A stretch of 64,000 bases of DNA from CAWJMF01 sp963843945 (lineage in GTDB: Bacteria; Vulcanimicrobiota; Vulcanimicrobiia; Vulcanimicrobiales; Vulcanimicrobiaceae): positions 1,302,001 to 1,366,000 of the forward strand of contig CAWJMF010000002.1 in the NCBI GenBank assembly GCA_963843945.1. Direction: 5' to 3'. The position numbers and the translations under genes are program-made. This document shows, one piece after another, positions 54,737-63,846 of the stretch (positions within the stretch are counted from its first letter, which is position 1; each line of letters opens with the position of its first letter). The notes below the pieces were generated by a model. It was not told the DNA's origin. It did no database searches and saw only the letters and a program-made list of their open reading frames with translations.

Positions 54737-55072
54737 GTGTCTACACCCAAGCGCAAGAGCGGCGGGATGACGGTCCGCGAAGCCGGCCAAAAAGGCGGCG
54801 AGACCGTCAAGCTCAAGTACGGCCCGGAGTTCTACGAGACGATCGGGCGTAAGGGCGGCGAAGCCACCAAGCTCGCGCACGGCCACGAGTTCTACGAGCA
54901 GATCGGCAAGAAGGGCGGCAAAAAGGGCGGCGAAGCTACCCGCGACCGTTACGGTCCGTCTTTCTACGAAGAGATCGGACAAAAGGGCGGCCAAAAGGTC
55001 AAGCAATTGATCGAGGAAGGCAAGAAAGCTGCTGCAGCTGCCGCCGAAGCGAGCGCCAAGAAGGCTTCGTAA
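54737..55072 (+). CDS. KGG-repeat stress protein (GsiB/Em-like)
   Basis: A 111-residue hydrophilic protein from GTG, with at least five KGG motifs in repeats such as GQKGGETVKLKYGPEFYETIGRKGG and an Ala/Lys-rich C-terminus. It resembles B. subtilis GsiB and plant Em/LEA proteins, desiccation- and starvation-induced protectants that are unfolded in solution. This fits a soil organism. It is divergent from the cyclophilin gene. Confidence 0.87.
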   Translation: MSTPKRKSGGMTVREAGQKGGETVKLKYGPEFYETIGRKGGEATKLAHGHEFYEQIGKKGGKKGGEATRDRYGPSFYEEIGQKGGQKVKQLIEEGKKAAAAAAEASAKKAS

Positions 55073-55082
55073 CCCTACCGGC

Positions 55083-55967
55083 TTGAGCGTGCGCGGCTCA
55101 GCCGCGCTCCTCGCCGTCGTCTCGTTCGCGGCCTTTTTCGGAATGCCGCACTCGAGCAGCGCGATCCCGGCGCCCGACGCCGACGCGCAACCCCACGGAA
55201 AGCAGAGTCCCAGTCCGAGTCCGGCGCCCACCGCAACGGTCTTCGGGATTCTGCCGGTCGGCTCGGACATCTACTTCGTGTTGGACGAAGAGGTTAGTTC
55301 GGCCAAGAGCAAGCCCGGGACGACGGTCAAAGTTCACCTCAAAGATCCACTCGTCGTCGGCGGCGTGACGGTCGCACCGGCCGGCACGCCGGCGACGATC
55401 GACATCCTCAGCACGCGCCACAAAGGCGTCGGCGAACAGATGGGGATCGTCCAAGTGCACTTCGAGCCCTTGCAATTGCCCGGCATCGGGCCGCTGCCGG
55501 TTCGCGCGCCGCACGAATATCTGACGATCGACATGACGGCCGGACAGGTCGCGACGCAAAGCAGCGCCGACACCGTCGGCGATATTTTCGTGCCGTACTA
55601 TGTCTTCTTCCAGATGTTCCGGCCGGGCCACGACTTCGTGTTGCCCGCCGGATCGTCGTTCCGTGCCCTCACGGCGGCCTCGGTCGACGCGCGCAATCGC
55701 AATGCCGTGGTCATCGCCACGCCTCCGCCGATCGTCACGAACTTCGATCCGCCGCACGCCGATTTCCGGCCGCCGCCGGTCTACACGGCACAACCGACGC
55801 CAAGCCCGCGTCCGAAACCTACGCGTCGGCCACCGACGCCGAGCCCCGAGCCGACCGACAGTCCGACCCCGCGGCCCACCCCGTCCCCGTCGGCCACGCC
55901 TACGCCGCAGGGCACGTCGTCAGCGAGTGCCGTGCCCGCGACAGGGAGCCAGCCTTCGCCAACGTAG
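55083..55967 (+). CDS. Secreted protein with Pro/Thr/Ser-rich tail, unknown function
   Basis: A 294-residue exported protein (signal peptide to about residue 28; TTG start, GTG two codons later possible). A globular beta-rich domain (about 50-215) contains VGSDIYFVLDEEVSSAKSKPG, VKVHLKDPLVVGG and AGTPATIDI. This pattern resembles TrbI/VirB10-like or SH3-type beta domains in uncharacterised secreted proteins. The last 70 residues are Pro/Thr/Ser repeats, a likely surface spacer. It is followed after eight bases by another exported protein. Confidence 0.72.
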   Translation: MSVRGSAALLAVVSFAAFFGMPHSSSAIPAPDADAQPHGKQSPSPSPAPTATVFGILPVGSDIYFVLDEEVSSAKSKPGTTVKVHLKDPLVVGGVTVAPAGTPATIDILSTRHKGVGEQMGIVQVHFEPLQLPGIGPLPVRAPHEYLTIDMTAGQVATQSSADTVGDIFVPYYVFFQMFRPGHDFVLPAGSSFRALTAASVDARNRNAVVIATPPPIVTNFDPPHADFRPPPVYTAQPTPSPRPKPTRRPPTPSPEPTDSPTPRPTPSPSATPTPQGTSSASAVPATGSQPSPT

Positions 55968-55975
55968 AGCGCAGC

Positions 55976-56620
55976 ATGAAGAAATTTTTCGCTCTCTGCG
56001 CCGCAATGGCGTTCGTCCCGGCGCTTGCCGCCGCTCAAGCCATGGCCCCGAAGATGGACGGCCACCCGACCGCTAGCGAAGCGACCTTCGTCGCGACGAT
56101 CACGACGGATCTGCAAGCGCGCTTTCCCACTCCGGCCAGCGCGATGCACGCGCACTACATCCGCTTTACCGATGAAGACAACACCGGTGCGATCAGCTAC
56201 GCGAACGAGCAGTGGACGAGCACCGATCCAGCCCATCCGAGCCAACTTTGGTACGATGTCAACGGGCGCTTGATCGGTGCGGACTACTCCGTGCTTCAAG
56301 CCGACTCGGCGGCCGCGCCGAAACTTTGGGGGGTCGATCCGAGCCGCTGGGGTAAGATCGGCGCGCACATTCACTTCGGCGTCCGAGGCCCGAACGGAAC
56401 GACGGTGTACGGCGGCATGCGCGTCCCGCCGAGCGGTCAGGCGACTTTCGCCGACGTCGTCGCAGCCGGCAAAGCGAAGTCGACGAGCGACGTGCGCTTC
56501 GTCTTCTTGTTCCCGGCGATCTGGGATCTCCAAGTCTGGCTGATCCACAATCCGAAGGGTGCCTTCGCCGAAAAGAATCCCGACCTCACGCCGTCCGCCG
56601 GCGCAAAGGCGTCGATGTAA
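55976..56620 (+). CDS. Secreted protein, unknown function
   Basis: A 214-residue exported protein with a clear signal peptide (MKKFFALCAAMAFVPALAAAQ). The mature part has a conserved-looking core: HAHYIRFTDEDNTGAISYANEQW, LWYDVNGRLIGADYS, and HIHFGVRGPNGTTVYGG with two close His that may bind a metal. I do not recognise the family. Co-directional with the preceding secreted protein and probably in one transcript. Confidence 0.75.
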   Translation: MKKFFALCAAMAFVPALAAAQAMAPKMDGHPTASEATFVATITTDLQARFPTPASAMHAHYIRFTDEDNTGAISYANEQWTSTDPAHPSQLWYDVNGRLIGADYSVLQADSAAAPKLWGVDPSRWGKIGAHIHFGVRGPNGTTVYGGMRVPPSGQATFADVVAAGKAKSTSDVRFVFLFPAIWDLQVWLIHNPKGAFAEKNPDLTPSAGAKASM

Positions 56621-56711
56621 GTAGCGGCTGACGACGCGAGCGGGGACGGTCGCGAAGCGATCTTCACGGCCATCCCCGTTCTGACGCGTTGGTCGACGAT
56701 GCAGTCACGCG

Positions 56712-56951
56712 CTAGTTGGTGTGGAGCGGAGCTCCTTGGCCTTCCAGAGCGGCTTCCGCGACGGCGTTTTCCTGTTGGATCGTCAACGGAGCGATGTCGG
56801 AGAAGGCGTACTTGAACGCGGGATAGAGCGCCGGCGAGCTTGCGGCTTTGCTAACGAGCGCGACGTCGCTCGAGGTCGTTTCGGCATTTGCGGCTACCGT
56901 GCTAGCGGCCAGCGCCGCCAGGGTGAGGGCACAAATCAGGCTTTTCATCAT
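56712..56951 (-). CDS. Small exported protein, unknown function
   Basis: A 79-residue protein with a signal peptide (about 1-23, ending ANA) and a 55-residue mature chain rich in Ala, Ser and Glu with one Tyr-Pro-Ala-Phe segment. No family recognised. The convergent position with its neighbour and the good signal sequence argue that it is real. A 220-base gap separates it from the divergent MacA-type gene. Confidence 0.6.
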   Translation of the reverse strand: MMKSLICALTLAALAASTVAANAETTSSDVALVSKAASSPALYPAFKYAFSDIAPLTIQQENAVAEAALEGQGAPLHTN

Positions 56952-57172
56952 TCTCCCTTTGGCTTTCGGTGGTGGCGAGTATCGAACGATGCTCGCCTTT
57001 TGGTTGGGCCATCGTGGCTTGATGAAAGACTGCCAGAGCAGGCGTCCTCAAAACGTTCCCCATTTTCGGGCCCGGAGGTTCGCTCGAACGCCCGCCCGGA
57101 TCTTGAAGACGGTGTGAACGCCGGCCCTCCGTAAAGGATACGCCCTTCATCTCCCGCCCCTACCGTGTCGGG

Positions 57173-58759
57173 GTGAAAGAGCTTATGCGCGAGCCCGTCG
57201 CGGCACTCGGCCAGGGCTTGCGCCTGCCGGAACCGGAGGACCGGCGGCCCGACGCAAGGGCGCGCTTGGTTCGGCGCAGCATCGGCTTTCTCGTCGCGAT
57301 CGCAATCGCTTTCATCGCTGCGTGGTTGGTCGCGCGTCTCTATGCGCGGCCGCCGGTCGCTTACGTTAGCGCTACGGTCGAGCGCAAGGACCTCGTTCAG
57401 ACGGTGACCGCCTCGGGAACGGTCAATCCACAAGATTTGATTCTCGTCGGAACGCAAGTTTCGGGCACGATCTCCGAGCTCGACGTCGACTATAACTCCG
57501 TCGTCCGGACGGGACAAGTGCTGGCCCGGATCGATCCGGCCAGCCTGCAGGCGCAACTCGATGCGGCGCTCGCCTCGGAAAAAGAATCGCACGGGGTCGC
57601 CGCGGCAGGTGTGGCCAGCGCCTCGAGTGCCGAATCGAACGTGGCAGTGGCGTTCAAAAACGGAGCGAGCGCCCGTGCGGTCCTCGCTTCCGCGCAATCC
57701 CAAGTGGGTAAAACGAAGGCTGCACTTGCTCTGTCGCGACTGACGCTGCATCGCGACCGGCAGCTGCTGGCCCAAGGCTTCATCGCGCAAGCGCAGGCCG
57801 ACAGTGACGCCTCGACCCTCGTGGCGGCGCAAGCCGCGTACGACGCGGCCCGCATCGCCGTCGATCAATCCCGCGCTCTACTCGAGGCGCAACTCGCCAC
57901 GGTTCGAGCCAGCGAATCACAGGCTTCGAGCGCAAGGGCCTCGGCGGTCGCGGAACACAGCGCGATCGACGTGCAGCATGCGCAAATGGTCGAGGCCCGT
58001 TACAATGAAGATCACAGCGTTATCATCTCTCCCGTCGAGGGCACGGTCATTCAACGCAACGTCTCGATCGGACAGACGGTCGCGGCGAGCCTGCAGACGC
58101 CTACGCTCTTTACCGTGGCTCGCGACCTCTCGAAGATGGAAGTCGACGTCGCCGTCGGCGAGCCCGACATCGGAGGCGTGCGAGCGGGCAACGTCGCCGA
58201 CTTCACCGTCTTAGCGTATCCGAACCGAACGTTCCACGGAAAGGTCTATCAAGTCCGCCAGAACCCGACGACCGTCAACAACGTCGTAACCTACGATGCG
58301 GTCGTCTACGTGCGGAACCTCGACGGTGCGCTGCTGCCGGGGATGACCGCGAACGTCTCGATCCACGTCGCCAAGATCCAGCACGCTCTCGTGATTCCCG
58401 TTGCGGCCCTGCAGTGGGCCCCGCCGCAGAGCGCGACGAGTCTCCCCGTGGCACGAGGGATAGCGGGTGCATCACCTTGGGGAATGACCGAGGCCTCGTT
58501 GACGCGCACGATCGTTGCCGGGCGGACCGGCCGGCTCTTTACGCTCGCGGGTGGGAAGGTCGCTCGCCGTCCCGTCCGCATTCTGCTCGTGAGCGATACG
58601 GAAGCGGCCGTCGCTCCCATCGACGGAACGCTGCAACCCGGGAGCAAGGTCGTCGTCGCCGACACTTCGACGCAAATGTCGACGCAACAAAGCGCCGCGC
58701 GCTCCGCCCTGACCGCCGGCCAAGCGACGCAAAGCCGCCCCGTCGGCGGCGGCCGCTGA
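57173..58759 (+). CDS. macA: MacA-type periplasmic adaptor (membrane fusion protein)
   Basis: A 528-residue HlyD/MacA-like adaptor: cytosolic N-terminus, one membrane helix (about 38-60), lipoyl-like half (VTASGTVNPQDLILVGTQVSG), a long alpha-hairpin rich in Ala/Ser/Gln (about 125-265), the second lipoyl half (SPVEGTVIQRNVSIGQTV) and a beta-barrel region. It links the inner-membrane ABC exporter to an outer-membrane channel. The longer N-terminus and the His/Thr-rich end are unlike E. coli MacA. Its stop shares a base with the ATPase start. Confidence 0.88.
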   Translation: MKELMREPVAALGQGLRLPEPEDRRPDARARLVRRSIGFLVAIAIAFIAAWLVARLYARPPVAYVSATVERKDLVQTVTASGTVNPQDLILVGTQVSGTISELDVDYNSVVRTGQVLARIDPASLQAQLDAALASEKESHGVAAAGVASASSAESNVAVAFKNGASARAVLASAQSQVGKTKAALALSRLTLHRDRQLLAQGFIAQAQADSDASTLVAAQAAYDAARIAVDQSRALLEAQLATVRASESQASSARASAVAEHSAIDVQHAQMVEARYNEDHSVIISPVEGTVIQRNVSIGQTVAASLQTPTLFTVARDLSKMEVDVAVGEPDIGGVRAGNVADFTVLAYPNRTFHGKVYQVRQNPTTVNNVVTYDAVVYVRNLDGALLPGMTANVSIHVAKIQHALVIPVAALQWAPPQSATSLPVARGIAGASPWGMTEASLTRTIVAGRTGRLFTLAGGKVARRPVRILLVSDTEAAVAPIDGTLQPGSKVVVADTSTQMSTQQSAARSALTAGQATQSRPVGGGR

Positions 58760-59481
58760 TGCAAGCCGCGGCGCCGGTGGTGGAACTGCGAAAGATCCGG
58801 AAAATCTACCCGATGGACGGACACGACGTGGTCGCGGTCGACGACGTCGATTTCACCCTCAAGCGGGGAGAGTTCGTCGCCATCATGGGACCTTCGGGTT
58901 CGGGAAAATCTACCTTGATGGCCGTCATCGGGCTGCTGGACCGCGCGACCTCGGGACGTTACCTGTTCGACGGTCAGGACATCGCCCGGTTCGGCTCGGA
59001 CGATTTAGCGGACTTGCGTTGCAGGCGGCTGGGGTTCGTATTTCAGTCCTACAACCTCTTACCACGCACCTCGTCGCTCGAGAACGTCGCGCTCCCGATG
59101 ATTTACGCCGGCGTCTCGGAACGCGAGCAGCGCCGCCGAGCGCTCGAAGCCCTCGAGATCGTCGGAATTCCGGAGATGGCCGAGCACGTTTCGAACCAGA
59201 TGTCGGGCGGCCAACAGCAACGCGTTGCGATCGCGCGCGCGCTCGTCAACAATCCGAGCCTGATCCTGGCCGACGAGCCGACGGGCGCGCTCGACACCAA
59301 GTCGTCCGAAGACGTCATGCGCCTTTTCGCCAATCTTAACGCGCAACGAGGAATGACGATCCTGCTCGTGACCCACGAGCCCGACGTGGGCCGCAAAGCG
59401 AAGCGGATAGTAACGTTCCGCGACGGCAAGATCGTCGCAGACGAGGCCGTCGAGGCGCATTCCGCGGCGGTCGTGCGGTGA
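58759..59481 (+). CDS. MacB-type ABC transporter ATPase (stand-alone)
   Basis: A 240-residue ATPase of the LolD/MacB class: Walker A GPSGSGKST, Q-loop FVFQSYNLLP, signature MSGGQQQRVAIARAL, Walker B LILADEPTGALD and H-loop THEPDVG. In E. coli MacB this domain is fused to the permease. Here it is a separate gene overlapping both neighbours (one base with the adaptor, four with the permease). It drives mechanotransmission to the periplasmic adaptor. Confidence 0.93.
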   Translation: MQAAAPVVELRKIRKIYPMDGHDVVAVDDVDFTLKRGEFVAIMGPSGSGKSTLMAVIGLLDRATSGRYLFDGQDIARFGSDDLADLRCRRLGFVFQSYNLLPRTSSLENVALPMIYAGVSEREQRRRALEALEIVGIPEMAEHVSNQMSGGQQQRVAIARALVNNPSLILADEPTGALDTKSSEDVMRLFANLNAQRGMTILLVTHEPDVGRKAKRIVTFRDGKIVADEAVEAHSAAVVR

Positions 59482-60695
59482 AGTTCAGGACATTGCTGCG
59501 CGTCGCGTGGGAGGCGCTCGTTCGCAATCGGGTTCGTTCGCTCTTGACCATGCTCGGCGTCATCATCGGCGTCGCGGCCGTCGTTATCACGATTTCGATC
59601 GGCGATGGGGCGCGAGTCGCCGTCGCGGAGCAGATCACGGGCCTCGGCAGCAATCTCCTCATCGTGATCCCGGGCAGCGTCAACCTCAACGGCGTCCGTA
59701 CCGGCACCGGCGCGGCCTCGACGCTGACGCCTGATGACGGGCTCGCGCTGGTGAAGCTCGCGCACGTGGCGGCCGTATCGCCGGGGGCCGGCGTGCGCAC
59801 GCAGGTCCTCGCCGGAAGCAACAACTGGTACACGCAAGTCAGCGGCGTCGCGCCGACCTACACGTACATCCGGCAGTGGAACATGGCTTCCGGCGCGTTC
59901 TTCACCGAAGCCGACGTTACGTCGTCGGCGAAGGTCTGCGTCCTGGGCCAAACGGTCAGGACGAACCTCTTTCCCGGCGGGGGATCGCCGCTCGGCAAAA
60001 TCGTGCTCATTCGCAACGTGCCGTTCACGGTGATCGGCACGCTCGCCGTGCGCGGGCAGAGCGCGAGCGGGACCGATCAGGATGACACGATCGTCGTTCC
60101 TTATACCTCGGCGATGGAGCGCCTCACGGGTAATACGTTCGTCAGCGTCCTGCTCGTGTCGGCCGATGCGCAGGAAAGAATTCCGCTCGTGCAACGCGAG
60201 ATCGTCTCGATACTCGAACAGCGACATCGTATCCTCGGCAACATGCAAGACGATTTCGACGTTCGCAACCTGCAAGACATCGCGAGTGCAGCTTCGGCGA
60301 GCGCGACGGTGATGGAGTACTTGCTCTCGGGCGTCGCCGCCGTGTCGCTGCTCGTCGGCGGCATCGGCATCATGAACATTATGCTCGTCTCCGTTACAGA
60401 GCGGACGCGGGAGATCGGCTTGCGGATTGCGGTCGGGGCGCGCGCGAGCGCCATTCTCGAACAGTTTCTGCTCGAGGCGGTCATGCTTTCCGCCATCGGC
60501 GGCGGAATAGGAATCGTGCTGGGCGTCGCGGGCGCCGGAGCGGTCGCGGCGGTCGGCCACTGGCCGATGGTCGTTCCGCCCGCGGCGGTGGCGCTGGCGT
60601 TCGCTTTCTCTGCGCTGACCGGCGTGTTCTTCGGATACTACCCTGCTTCGAAAGCTGCACATCTCGATCCGATCGACGCTCTCCGCTTCGAGTAA
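59478..60695 (+). CDS. MacB/FtsX-type ABC transporter permease
   Basis: A 405-residue permease with helix 1 (about 20-40: RSLLTMLGVIIGVAAVVITISIGDG), a large periplasmic domain (about 45-270) and three C-terminal helices with the GGIGIMNIMLVSVTERTREIGLRIAVGA signature. It is the membrane part of a MacAB-like exporter. Typical substrates are macrolides, heme precursors, lipoproteins or peptides; the substrate here is not determinable. Confidence 0.92.
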   Translation: MKFRTLLRVAWEALVRNRVRSLLTMLGVIIGVAAVVITISIGDGARVAVAEQITGLGSNLLIVIPGSVNLNGVRTGTGAASTLTPDDGLALVKLAHVAAVSPGAGVRTQVLAGSNNWYTQVSGVAPTYTYIRQWNMASGAFFTEADVTSSAKVCVLGQTVRTNLFPGGGSPLGKIVLIRNVPFTVIGTLAVRGQSASGTDQDDTIVVPYTSAMERLTGNTFVSVLLVSADAQERIPLVQREIVSILEQRHRILGNMQDDFDVRNLQDIASAASASATVMEYLLSGVAAVSLLVGGIGIMNIMLVSVTERTREIGLRIAVGARASAILEQFLLEAVMLSAIGGGIGIVLGVAGAGAVAAVGHWPMVVPPAAVALAFAFSALTGVFFGYYPASKAAHLDPIDALRFE

Positions 60696-60780
60696 AAAGC
60701 GCAGACGTGAAGGTTTCTTCGTGCGACCCTTCCTGCGGTCTTCACGGTGCGCGCGTACGCTCGTGCCGGAGGTAGGTTAC

Positions 60781-61884
60781 ATGGCAATTGCCAGTTTAGA
60801 AAAGGCACCGCGAGGAATGGCTAACGCAACGACGATGCGAGCCTTCGTGATGCAGGGACTCGATCGAGTCGGTTTCGTCGAAAAGCCGATTCCCACGCCG
60901 GGACCGAGCGACGCGATCGTCAAGACGACGCGAGCGCTCATTTGCTCGTCCGACGCGCATACCGTTCACGGCGCCATCGGCCCGCGCGAAAATCTCACAC
61001 TCGGTCACGAGGCGGTTGGCATCGTGAGCGCGGTAGGTTCCGAAGTGAGGCTCTTCAAACCGGGCGACCGCGTCCTGGTGGGAGCGATCACGCCCGATTG
61101 GGGCGACCTCGCATCACAAGCGGGCCACTCTTCGCAATCGGGGCAACCGCTCGGCGGATGGAAGTTCGCCAACGTCAAGGACGGCGTGTTCGCGGAATAT
61201 TTCCACGTCAACGAAGCCGACGCCAATATGGCCCTCATCCCGGACGACATTCCGGACGAGAAGGCGGTGTACTGCGCCGACATGCTCTCGACCGGCTTCA
61301 TGGGCGCCGAGAATGCCGCGATCCCAATCGGGGGCACCGTCGCAATCTTCGCGCAAGGCCCCGTAGGATTGATGGCTACGGCAGGAGCGCGGCTGCGCGG
61401 CGCGGGGCTGATCATCGCCGTTGACGGAATCGCGTCGCGTCTCGAACTGGCGAAATATTACGGAGCCGACGTCACGATCGATATGACGAAGGAAGACCCG
61501 GTGGAGCGCATCTTGGCGCTGACCGGCGGCATCGGCGTCGACTCGGCCATCGAAGCGCTGGGAAACCCGGTAAGCTTCGCAAATTGCATTCGCGTGGCCA
61601 AAGCCGGAGGGACGGTCTCAAACGTCGGCTACCACGGACACGGCGACATCGTGCCGATTCCCCGCGAAGCCTGGGGCGTTGGAATGGCGGAGAAAACCAT
61701 CAGAACGGGTCTGTGTCCGGGTGGACGTTTGCGCATGGAGCGACTCCTGCAAATCCTCAGCCGGGGACGCGTCGATCCTACGCCGCTGACCTCGCATACG
61801 TTCAAATTCGAAGACCTCGAGCGCGCGTTCGAGATCATGGACAAGAAGACCGACAACGTCATCAAGCCGCTGATTACGTTCTAG
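60781..61884 (+). CDS. Zinc-dependent secondary alcohol dehydrogenase (TBADH/CBADH-like)
   Basis: A 367-residue medium-chain dehydrogenase closely resembling the tetrameric secondary ADHs of Thermoanaerobacter and Clostridium: TTRALICSSDAHTV with the zinc Cys, LGHEAVG with the zinc His, VYCADMLSTGF with the zinc Asp, and VPIPREAWGVGMAEKTIRTG. It interconverts secondary alcohols and ketones. TBADH uses NADPH through Gly-Ser-Arg after the second strand. Here the strand ends in Asp (AVDGIASR), which suggests NAD(H). GGAGGT eight bases upstream fixes the ATG. Confidence 0.9.
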   Translation: MAIASLEKAPRGMANATTMRAFVMQGLDRVGFVEKPIPTPGPSDAIVKTTRALICSSDAHTVHGAIGPRENLTLGHEAVGIVSAVGSEVRLFKPGDRVLVGAITPDWGDLASQAGHSSQSGQPLGGWKFANVKDGVFAEYFHVNEADANMALIPDDIPDEKAVYCADMLSTGFMGAENAAIPIGGTVAIFAQGPVGLMATAGARLRGAGLIIAVDGIASRLELAKYYGADVTIDMTKEDPVERILALTGGIGVDSAIEALGNPVSFANCIRVAKAGGTVSNVGYHGHGDIVPIPREAWGVGMAEKTIRTGLCPGGRLRMERLLQILSRGRVDPTPLTSHTFKFEDLERAFEIMDKKTDNVIKPLITF

Positions 61885-61912
61885 CGACGACCACGCGGCG
61901 AGGGACCCGCAA

Positions 61913-62614
61913 ATGATTTTCAGCCGAACGATGAAAATCGCGGGGATCCTCGCCGCGCCGATCCTTTGCTGCGCCGGCGCTTGGGGGGCGTATGGGTTAC
62001 GCACGTGGCTGCGCTACCCGACCCCGCCGTCCTCCGAAAAGACCCCGCTCGAGGACTTTTTGCCCGTCCCGGAAGTCGAGGAGCGGCAACGAGTTTTTGT
62101 CAACGCGTCGCCCGATGTGGTGATGTGCGCCGCGCGCGAACTCGAGCTTCAGCGAAGCTCACTGGTGAGTGGTCTCTTCGCGCTACGCGCGTTCCTCACG
62201 CACGCATCGTACAAGCCGCTCGGCAGCGGACCGTTTCTCCAGTATTTGCACGAGCTTGGCTGGTCGATCCTAGCCGAGGATCGCGACGGCCTCGTTTTCG
62301 GAACCGTCACGAAGCCCTGGGAGGGGAACGTCGTTTTTCGGCCTGTCGAGCCTTCGCGGTTCGCCGCCTTCGCCGAGCCCGGATACGCGAAGATCGCGTG
62401 GACGATCCGGGTCGAACCGCGCGGTCGCGGGAGCTGCTGCATCACCGAGACCCGCGTTGCGACCACGAGTCCGGACGCCGAGCGGCGCTTTCGGCGTTAC
62501 TGGGCAGTCTTCTCGCCAGGCATCGTGCTGATTCGTCTCCTGGCCCTGCAAGCGATCAAACGAGCCGCGCAGCGCTCCATGCTGAACGAACGTCACTGGT
62601 TCCACTTCGTCTAG
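61913..62614 (+). CDS. Membrane-anchored SRPBCC-like protein, unknown function
   Basis: A 233-residue protein with one N-terminal membrane helix (about 8-28), a Pro-rich linker and a soluble domain with beta-rich segments (GLVFGTVTKPWEGNVVF, FAEPGYAKIAWTIRVEP, CCITETRVATTSPDA) followed by a long C-terminal helix. The pattern suggests a START/SRPBCC-type ligand-binding fold, but this is from overall impression only. It begins 28 bases after the alcohol dehydrogenase gene. Confidence 0.62.
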   Translation: MIFSRTMKIAGILAAPILCCAGAWGAYGLRTWLRYPTPPSSEKTPLEDFLPVPEVEERQRVFVNASPDVVMCAARELELQRSSLVSGLFALRAFLTHASYKPLGSGPFLQYLHELGWSILAEDRDGLVFGTVTKPWEGNVVFRPVEPSRFAAFAEPGYAKIAWTIRVEPRGRGSCCITETRVATTSPDAERRFRRYWAVFSPGIVLIRLLALQAIKRAAQRSMLNERHWFHFV

Positions 62615-62714
62615 TCGAGAGAAACGCACCCAGCGTCAGCGCTGCTGGGCCGAGGAAGCGAGCTGCGTTCTAACCCTTCCTAAGGATGTCGACCGCAACG
62701 TCTAATGGACTCGC

Positions 62715-63308
62715 ATGGCCGAGCTGCTCACCCTCGGGCACGGGACCTCCAGCGCCGACGAGCTCGCCCGGCTCATTCGGAACGCCGGAATCGACTCGAT
62801 CGTCGACGTACGAGCGGTGCCGAAGAGCCGGCGCCATCCTCAATTCCGGCGAGAAGAGCTCGAGCAATGGCTCCCGCAACTCAGCGGAAGCGCGTACCTT
62901 TGGCAGCCGGCCCTCGGCGGTTTTCGCAAACGCAATGCCGAGAGCAGCAACGTCGCGCTGCGCAATCCGTCATTTCGTGCGTATGCCGACTACATGGAAA
63001 CGGAGGAATTCGGCGACGCCTTGGGCGAGCTGCTGGCGCGTTCGGCCGGCACACAGGTTGCCATCATGTGTTCGGAAACCGTTTGGTGGCGCTGTCACCG
63101 CCGGCTCATCTCGGACGCCGCTACTTTGCTGCACGGCGTCGACGTGCGCCATTTGATGCACGACGGAAAACTTCAACCGCACAAATTGACTCCCGGGGTG
63201 CGCGTGAGCGGCGGTAAGCTGCGCTACGACGTGCTGTTCGAGCCCGAGAGCGCAAGCGGCGATCCCTCCCCCAACATTAACACCGAAAGCACGAGGACGC
63301 TTCCCTGA
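62715..63308 (+). CDS. DUF488 domain protein
   Basis: A 197-residue protein with the DUF488 signatures: LLTLGHGTSSADELARLIRNAGI at the start, a VDVRAVPKSRRHPQF strand and loop, and IMCSETVWWRCHRRLI with conserved Cys, Trp and His. The family is widespread and often next to DNA- or stress-related genes, but its reaction is unknown. The pair of conserved Cys suggests metal or redox chemistry. Upstream 100 bases hold no gene. Confidence 0.88.
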   Translation: MAELLTLGHGTSSADELARLIRNAGIDSIVDVRAVPKSRRHPQFRREELEQWLPQLSGSAYLWQPALGGFRKRNAESSNVALRNPSFRAYADYMETEEFGDALGELLARSAGTQVAIMCSETVWWRCHRRLISDAATLLHGVDVRHLMHDGKLQPHKLTPGVRVSGGKLRYDVLFEPESASGDPSPNINTESTRTLP

Positions 63309-63355
63309 AGGTACGAACCGAAGAACGCGGGCCTGGAAACTGCTGAGGGAGCAAG

Positions 63356-63805
63356 ATGAAGCTCGTCGTAGCCTGGGATGGTTCGGGGCATGCGCTGGAC
63401 GCACTCGAGGGCCTCGTCGCGCTGTTTCGGCCGCGCGCGTTCAGCGAAGCGGAATGTATTTTGAACGAATGGCCCCCGCGCGAGACCGCGATGTGGGCCG
63501 ATGTCCGCAATGCGCTTCCCGCCATCGACGATGCGCACGACGCAGCCGGCAGGGTCGTCGCCGGTGCCGCGCAGCGGTTACGCTCCGTGGTCGGTCCGCT
63601 CGCCGATTCGACGACCGTGTCGGTCACGGACGGCGACCCGGCCGAAAACATCCGAAAGGCCGCAAACACGACCGGCGTCGGAATCCTCATCATGGCGATC
63701 GGCCGGCACGACCCCTCGGGCGTCATCGCGGAAACAGTCCGGACCGTCGTTCACGAGGCGAGCGTCCCAGCCGTGATCGTCCACGCCGCCGCGCCGCGAC
63801 GTTAA
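63356..63805 (+). CDS. UspA-like universal stress protein, atypical
   Basis: A 149-residue Usp-fold protein: KLVVAWDGSGHALDALEGLV is the first strand and helix, with the usual Asp after the strand, and VPAVIVHA is the last strand. The ATP-binding motif of ATP-type Usps (G-x2-G-x9-G-S/T) is not intact: the segment is GRHDPSGVIAETVR, so it may not bind ATP. GGGAG precedes the ATG. It converges on rpoD. Confidence 0.82.
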   Translation: MKLVVAWDGSGHALDALEGLVALFRPRAFSEAECILNEWPPRETAMWADVRNALPAIDDAHDAAGRVVAGAAQRLRSVVGPLADSTTVSVTDGDPAENIRKAANTTGVGILIMAIGRHDPSGVIAETVRTVVHEASVPAVIVHAAAPRR

Positions 63806-63846
63806 CGCCTGCGACCTGGCGGCTCTAATTCGGCCCGAGCGGGGCT

